A stretch of DNA of 64,000 nucleotides from Mesostigma viride. Lineage: Eukaryota; Streptophyta; Mesostigmatophyceae; Mesostigmatales; Mesostigmataceae. Shown one piece after another: positions 58,848-64,000 of this stretch (position 1 is its first letter; the number at the start of each line of letters is the position of its first letter). A program made the position numbers and the translations under genes. Below the pieces are notes generated by a model. That model was not told where the DNA came from. It did not search any database and saw only the letters and a list, made by a program, of their open reading frames with translations. The DNA lies in NCBI GenBank assembly GCA_009746045.1, contig RPFO01001598.1, positions 679,727-743,726 of the forward strand, given 5' to 3'.

Positions 58848-59560
58848 TTACATCGTTTTTCCCGTCTTTGTTCTTATCGTGTCGATTTCATCACGACTCT
58901 TGTTGAACTCTTGCATCGTTAGTTGGTCAAAGACTACGACCGAGACATTATGCTCCGTCAAGTCCGGTGTTTTTTGCAAAGTCACCCACATCTGTTCGGT
59001 GCTGCCCCTTGGCACAAGCTCTACAAACAGGTCGTGGACCGGCTGGATCGCATAGTATCTCCGCACATTTGTAGCCCTGATTGTATTACAAACCCATAGA
59101 TGCCCCTTTCTCAGGGCTATGTGTTACATATGCTCCCAACGGAGCTATGATTTTAATTAATTAATTAATTAATCTCCGCACATCTGAACCCTGTGATGCC
59201 AGATCTCCTTTGCGGCCGTTCCGAGCTTGGCACTGGATTCGTTGTCCACATCGTCGCGTCGCTGCAGCAACACAATGTTTTCTGGCATACGCGGGCTTTT
59301 GGTTCCCGCCGCACATTTGAAAGTGCTGTCCTCCGGCTTTTTGCCTTTGCACCGTGTGCAGTTCTTGGACGTTTTGAATCATGGCATGGCTAACGTGATG
59401 ACTGACTAGCTAGACCTTTTCAGTGTTTTTCCATTTGCAGGTATTTCCTCGTAAATGGTGGGAGAGCGATCGCAGCAATGGTGCTCACCACTAGACACTC
59501 CCGGCCAGTTAGGCTCGAAACACACGCCCTGATCAAGCATGCTGTTTCCGGCCCCACCGT
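58848..59560 (-). repeat. Dispersed repeat R3, copy 3, split by a retro-insertion
   Basis: Minus-strand homologue of 8655-9080. Without the 104-bp insertion and its repeated 11 bp, one frame runs from ATG 59382 (MIQNVQELHTVQ) into RRYYAIQPVHDLFVELVPRG and ends at TGA 58848, about 145 codons. Function unknown. Confidence 0.6.
59069..59172 (+). mobile_element. Minimal retro-insertion: ORF1-element 3' end only
   Basis: 104 bp, flanked by TCTCCGCACAT at 59058-59068 and 59173-59183. Contains only the last ~100 bp of the ORF1-element family, with stem-loop GCTCCCAACGGAGC (59132-59145) and a TTAA tail. Confidence 0.9.
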
Positions 59561-59616
59561 CTAGGTCATCTAGATAGTCGCTTTACACGTAAGCCAGCCA
59601 TAACTGGTTGTCTCTT

Positions 59617-59770
59617 TGATAATTTCAATGCACAAGGCTACACATTTCCATCACCATTCATCTTCATCATCCTGAACGACTCGAACACGCGGACAAGATA
59701 ACGGCAGGCTCGAGCTACCATGGTCCGGATTCTCCCGATTTCTGGCCTGCGCTGGTTGTCTCCTTGATAG
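59617..59770 (+). mobile_element. SINE-like copy
   Basis: ATTTCAATGCACAAGG to GCTGGTTGTCTCCTTGATA. Preceded by the head sequence (59540-59616), which is continuous in the 60.5-kb copy. Confidence 0.75.
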
Positions 59771-60179
59771 GTGACAACTCATGTGCATTTTTAGTCACAA
59801 ATGGTACGTTCCGTAAAAAATGCTGAAATTTTAATTGCGTGTGCTATGGGCAACATCCCTTCAGGCCGCTTCAAGCTGCTCGGCAGTTGGCTTCCCGACT
59901 GCGAAGACGACATGACGACACGGATCGAGGCATGGCGTGGGCGCACCTCCATGACCACCGCCGCTGGTGGAGCAACCCCGCCCTACCCCGGATCGTCAAG
60001 CGTGACCTCTTCAAGGTCGTCATTCTGACGATCCTGCACGTGTCTATTAATTAATTAATTAATGGGCAACATATGTAGACCAATTGCCTCAATCCTTGAT
60101 ATCAAGGAGACAAGCAGCGCGATATGAGGAGATATGTAGACTGTGTGGCACTTAAAACTCATGGGGCCATATGCCCTCT
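59771..60179. other. No gene seen
   Basis: Includes a short AATTAATTAATTAA run at 60047-60062, probably a degraded retroelement tail. Confidence 0.4.
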
Positions 60180-60240
60180 GCTCGAGCTACCATGGTCCGG
60201 ATTCTCCTGATGTCTGGCCTGCGCTGGTTGTCTAGTTCAT
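60180..60240 (+). mobile_element. 5'-truncated SINE-like fragment
   Basis: GCTCGAGCTACCATGGTCCG to GCGCTGGTTGTCTAG only. Truncation on this side shows that TGGTTGTCT is the 3' end. Confidence 0.65.
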
Positions 60241-60485
60241 ATGTGCATGCCCACTGCAGCTATTTTTCATATATGCATCACAAGTTGTACACAGGCTCTG
60301 CGCTGCGCTGCTGCATGGACTCTCATGCACCGGCCTGGGTGCATGAGTCTCAGATGGGGTTCTGAAGTGGCCGCAACACTATCATGGCAGTCTTTGTCGT
60401 GTGCCGGCTGGTGGAGGTGCGTACGTCGCATTTGTCCTGGTGGAATTCCTGCTGGTCTTCATCCATGGTTTGTCGGCTATGTCAT

Positions 60486-60698
60486 CCAGCATGCTGTTTC
60501 CGGCCCCACCGTCTAGGTCATCTAGTCGCTCTACACGTAAGCCAGCCATAATTTCAATGCACAAGGCTACACATTTCCATCACCATTCATCTTCATCATC
60601 CTGAACGACTCGAACACGCGGACCGGATAACGGCAGGCTCGAGCTACCATGGTCCGGATTCTCCCGATTTCTGGCCTGCGCTGGTTGTCTCCTTGATG
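60486..60698 (+). mobile_element. Longest SINE-like copy, with 5' head
   Basis: Starts near TGTTTCCGGCCCCACCGTC, continues through CTCTACACGTAAGCCAGCCA and ends TGGTTGTCTCCTTGATGTCA; about 213 bp. GGCTCGAGCTACC loosely resembles a tRNA B-box. Followed directly by a LINE fragment. Confidence 0.7.
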
Positions 60699-60960
60699 TC
60701 ATGCAAGGCTTTTGACACGGTCCTCTGGGAGGCCCTTTGGGCTATCCTGGCTCTGGGCCGCGTGCCGATTCCCTTTATATTGCTGCCACTCGCCACCTTT
60801 ATGAGGGTTCACGTACAGGCGCGGTAGTGCGCTGGACTGCGGAATGCACCACCCCACCATCCCCCCTTTACCACTTGAGGTGTGGCAAGGTTGTCGGTCC
60901 TGTCCCCATACATCAAGGAGCCCCAAGGACATTCCTAGAAAGCTAGGTAAACCTGCCATG
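60699..60960 (+). pseudogene. LINE RT fragment
   Basis: CKAFDTVLWEALWAILALGR is RT motif A (compare KAFDSVFWSALWDV at 42.7 kb), then a jump to sequence like 17215-17240. Internal deletion. Confidence 0.65.
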
Positions 60961-61139
60961 AACTACATCCAGAGGGCCCCCAATCCCATTTACATTTGGT
61001 GGATCCCACTCATTTTGGTGGTAAATAACAAATTTCTCAAAATTGCTCATTTAGCTTCCAGAACCATGTACAAACATCATCCAAGGCCTAAAACCAAGAT
61101 TCATGGGAAAATGGTGCTTGTTTGCACCAAATAACACGC

Positions 61140-62240
61140 ATTTTGGTATACAGGTACAATGTCACAACTTTCCTTGGACTCATAGCTAAGAGCTATAATA
61201 CATGATGCCAGAATAATGGCCAGTTTGACCTCAAATTTGGCACCAAGGTTCCTAATCAGATATCTTATGATGCCATGTGGTCAAAAAAATTCTGGGAGTC
61301 GGCAGCATGGTAAGATGGTGACATTTGTTAGCATAAAATACCGTATTTCAGCACTTTCTGGCATGTCTGCATATATTTAATGACACCAAATGAACTCAGT
61401 TGAAGCTGGAACTTTGCACATGTTTTAAGCACATCCCAAATAGCATGCCCACAAAGTTTCAGGCTGGTTGGATGCCAAACTGGTGACAAATGCTAGCATA
61501 AATACCCCAAAAATGCATTTTTTCATGGTTTTCCAAGGGTTTCATCACACATATGCATATATAATGACACCAAATGAACTCAGTTGGGCCTGGAACATTG
61601 CACATGTTTTAAGCACATCCCAAATAGCATGCCCACAAAGTTTCAGGCTGGTTGGATGACAAGCTGGTGACAAATGCTAGCATAAATACCCCAAAAATGC
61701 ATTTTTTCATGGTTTTCCAAGGGTTTCATCACACATACACGTATACAATGACACCAAATGAACTCAGTTGGAGCTGAAACTTTGTATATCTTTTAAACAC
61801 ATCCCAAATAGCATGCCCACAAAGTTTCATGCTGGTTGGATGACAAGCTGGTGACAAATGCTAGCATAAATACCCCCAAAATGCAGTTTTTCATGGTTTT
61901 CCAAGGGTTCCAACACATGGGGGCATATATCAATGGTCCGGATTCTCCCGATTTCTGGCCTGCGCTGGTTGTCTCCTTGATATATCAATGACCTCACTCA
62001 AGCCTAGAACTTTGCACAGCTCATAAAAACATCCGTGTTAACTGCCCACAAGAAAATCAGACTGTTTGCATGACAAATAGGTGACAGATGCTTGCAAACA
62101 TAGCACAAAAAATGCAGTCATTAGTAATTGTTTTTCAAGGGTTTCATCACATAGTTGCATTGTCAATCATTCCAGTTTGGGATAAATAGTCAGGTTCCAA
62201 ACAACACATCTAGATTATATACTATGTGACATTGCAGGAA
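61140..62240. repeat. Tandem array, ~184-bp units (array B)
   Basis: GTGACAAATGCTAGCATAAAT-like cores near 61318, 61482, 61667, 61851 and (degenerate) 62090. CCCACAAAGTTTCAGGCTGG and CCAAGGGTTTCATCAC recur in register. Related to array A by the GTGAC...TGCTAGCATAAA core and by position 3' of a related ORF. Confidence 0.8.
61936..61979 (+). mobile_element. 44-bp SINE-like stub inside array B
   Basis: GTCCGGATTCTCCCGATTTC to GTTGTCTCCTTG, flanked by the 11-bp duplication ATATATCAATG (61925-61935 and 61980-61990). Confidence 0.85.
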
Positions 62241-62337
62241 GGCAAACTTAGGGGCACACGCCCATGATACAACGTCAACATGTGCATGATTACACACATG
62301 TAACTAAGCTAATCGTCATAATAAAAAGCACACCTTC

Positions 62338-62540
62338 CCCACCCACCCACCCACCCACCCACCCACCCACCCACCCACCCACCCACCCACCCACCCACCC
62401 ACCCACCCACCCACCCACCCACCCACCCACCCACCCACCCACCCACCCACCCACCCACCCACCCACCCACCCACCCACCCACCCACCCACCCACCCACCC
62501 ACCCACCCACCCACCCACCCACCCACCCACCCACCCACCC
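62338..62540. repeat. (CCCA)n microsatellite
   Basis: About 50 tetramers between array B and the right-edge ORF. Confidence 0.95.
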
Positions 62541-62849
62541 ATGCACACGCTGGTCAAGAAACATGGCTGGAAATCCATAAGCCACATCAGCCAACCAAAT
62601 TAGAATATAATGATGCCACAACACCTATGAAAATAAGACAATGAGGGCTTAGACATGGCTGGAATGCCCCTCGTGGTAGCACACACTGGTCAAGGCCCAT
62701 GGCACGGGCCAGCTATCATTCACCCAATGAGCATCATCCTTATCATCATGCGCGTTGCCTTGGCCTCCTCATTGTCCTCATCCCCGTTGCAACGGCCTCT
62801 TCCACCTTGTCCTCATGTTCACCCGCTACTCCCGGCCCCGTGTCCTTGA

Positions 62850-64000
62850 TCAGTGGGTGGTGATGGTGCTGCACCTGTGGCGCTTGCTCTGCTTTTCCTG
62901 CAATTCCTCCTCCTCCTCCTGCTGCTGCTGCAGCTTCCGGCCACGCCTCCTTCCCTGGGTGGTGCTGCGGCCGCGGCGCTTGCTTTGCTTCTTGTGCACC
63001 TCCTCCTCCTCCTCCTCCTCCTCCTCCTCCTCCTCCTCCTCCTCCTCCTCCTCCTCCCTCCTCCTCCTCCTCCTCCTCCTCCTCCTCCTCCTCCTCCTCC
63101 TCCTCCTCCTCCTCCTCCTCCTCCTCCTCCTCCTCCTCCTCCTCCTCCTCCTCCTCCTCCTCCTCCTCCTCCTCCTCCTCCTCCTCCTCCTCCACCTCCT
63201 CCTCCTCCTTCTCCTTCTCCTCCTCCTCCTCCTCCTCCTCCTCCTCCTCCTCCTCCTCCTCTCTCCTCCTCCTCCTCCTCCTCCTCCTCCTCCTCCTCCT
63301 CCTCCTCCTCCTCCTCCTCCTCCTCCTCCTCCTCCTCCTCCTCCTCCTCCTCCTCCTCCTCCTCCTCCTCCTCCTCCTCCAGGTGCTGTTGCTGCTTCTG
63401 GCCACGCCTCCTTCCCTGGGTGGTGCTGCGGCCGCGGCGCTCGCTTTGCTTCTTCTGCACCTCCTCCTCCTCCTCCTCCTCCTCCTCCTCCTCCTCCTCC
63501 TCCTCCTCCTCCTCCTCCTCCTCCTCCTCCTCCTCCTCCTCCTCCTCCTCCTCCTCCTCCTCCTCCTCCTCCTCCTCCTCCTCCTCCTCCTCCTCCTCCT
63601 CCTCCTCCTCCTCCTCCTCCTCCTCCTCCTCCTCCTCCTCCTCCTCCTCCATGTTGTCTGCATCCTCATCGGCCACGTCGGCCGTGCCATCATCCACATA
63701 GTCCTCGTCGTCACTGCTGTTGTGCACATCCACATGCAGTGGCATTGTGATGGCAACTGCAAAGGCCGTGTTGCCCTCTTCTCGCATGACTTTGGGGCTG
63801 AGGGCCTGCCCCGTCTGCTCACTGTACCGTGACAAGACCTCATTGCGCATGAACGCGGCAGGGCCATGCAGGCAGGCGCAGACAAATTCCAAGACCTTGT
63901 CAAAGGCAGTGTACTCCTCAAACCTGCCGTCTGACCACACAACGGTAACATTGCCAGCTATGGCCACCACCCAACCATGAAACCTATCCTTCATCCTGGA
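62850..64000 (-). CDS. Right-edge paralogue of the TE1 ORF, Glu-rich, partial
   Basis: Enters from beyond the window on the minus strand. The first visible residues, MKDRFHGWVVAIAGNVTVVW, then SDGRFEEYTAFDKVLEFVCA, match the C-terminal module of the ORF at 1490-3367. An acidic stretch follows (NSSDDEDYVDDGTADVADED) and long poly-Glu tracts encoded by (CTC)n, interrupted by basic modules (KKQSERRGRSTTQGRRRG) that occur at least twice. In the Glu frame the end is RCSTITTH and TGA 62850-62852. Indels in the CTC tracts switch the frame (Glu to Gly to Arg), so the full Glu frame is not continuous here. This could be real or sequencing error. Confidence 0.5.
62999..63380. repeat. (CTC)n trinucleotide tract
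   Basis: Interrupted by CTCCCT, CTTCTC and CTCTCC variants that change the reading frame. Confidence 0.95.
63460..63651. repeat. (CTC)n trinucleotide tract, second block
   Basis: 64 perfect triplets encoding Glu on the minus strand in the frame of the right-edge ORF. Confidence 0.95.

Noticed and set aside
62755-63750. Plus-strand poly-Ser/Leu/Pro frames
   Set aside because: CTC repeat shadows of the minus-strand Glu-rich ORF, which has the supported flanking protein module.

Overview
The window looks like nuclear DNA of a repeat-rich eukaryotic alga, probably of the green lineage. Host genes have GT-AG introns. One encodes MurD, a peptidoglycan enzyme that some algae, mosses and glaucophytes keep for their plastids. 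One encodes translation elongation factor eEF3. TGTAA, the polyadenylation signal known from green algae, lies close behind two host genes. The species cannot be named from this; a prasinophyte-type alga would fit, but that is inference.

Five host genes can be supported in full or nearly so: a GT32-like glycosyltransferase (22.1-24.1 kb, +), a 13-exon murD (24.95-37.7 kb, -), UTP11 (39.9-40.6 kb, +), RLP24/RSL24D1 (49.7-53.2 kb, -, four exons) and eEF3 (54.5-58.3 kb, +, four coding exons). RLP24 and eEF3 are divergently arranged around a 1.3-kb gap. UTP11, RLP24 and eEF3 all serve ribosome assembly or function. The GT32 gene and murD are convergent.

The rest is mostly mobile DNA. At 1-8.64 kb lies an element with perfect 20-bp terminal inverted repeats ending in TTAA. 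It carries an unfamiliar 625-codon ORF, a ~174-bp tandem array, a 615-bp near-perfect palindrome and kilobases of GGGCGT-type microsatellite. A related ORF and a related array sit in the same order at the right edge (61.1-64 kb). A second element (9.28-16.58 kb) has terminal repeats of over 1 kb, also beside TTAA, and contains a retroelement that itself contains another retroelement, each with target-site duplications. Three ~2-kb elements (17.7, 43.6 and 47.9 kb), plus fragments, encode only an L1-type ORF1 protein and end in a short stem-loop plus a TTAA-rich tail. A LINE in the same window ends in a similar stem-loop, so it may mobilise them. A SINE-like family, a three-copy repeat with conserved reading frames, a Tc1/mariner-like MITE and a short piece resembling bacterial or phage DNA fill much of the remainder.

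Microsatellites (GGGGCA, GGGCGT, CCCG, CCCA, GTAA, CTC, CT and a 9-mer) occupy several kilobases, many of them inside introns of murD and RLP24. They generate most long open frames in the window, and these were not called as genes. All exon boundaries come from reading splice signals and family conservation by eye; no transcript evidence was available.
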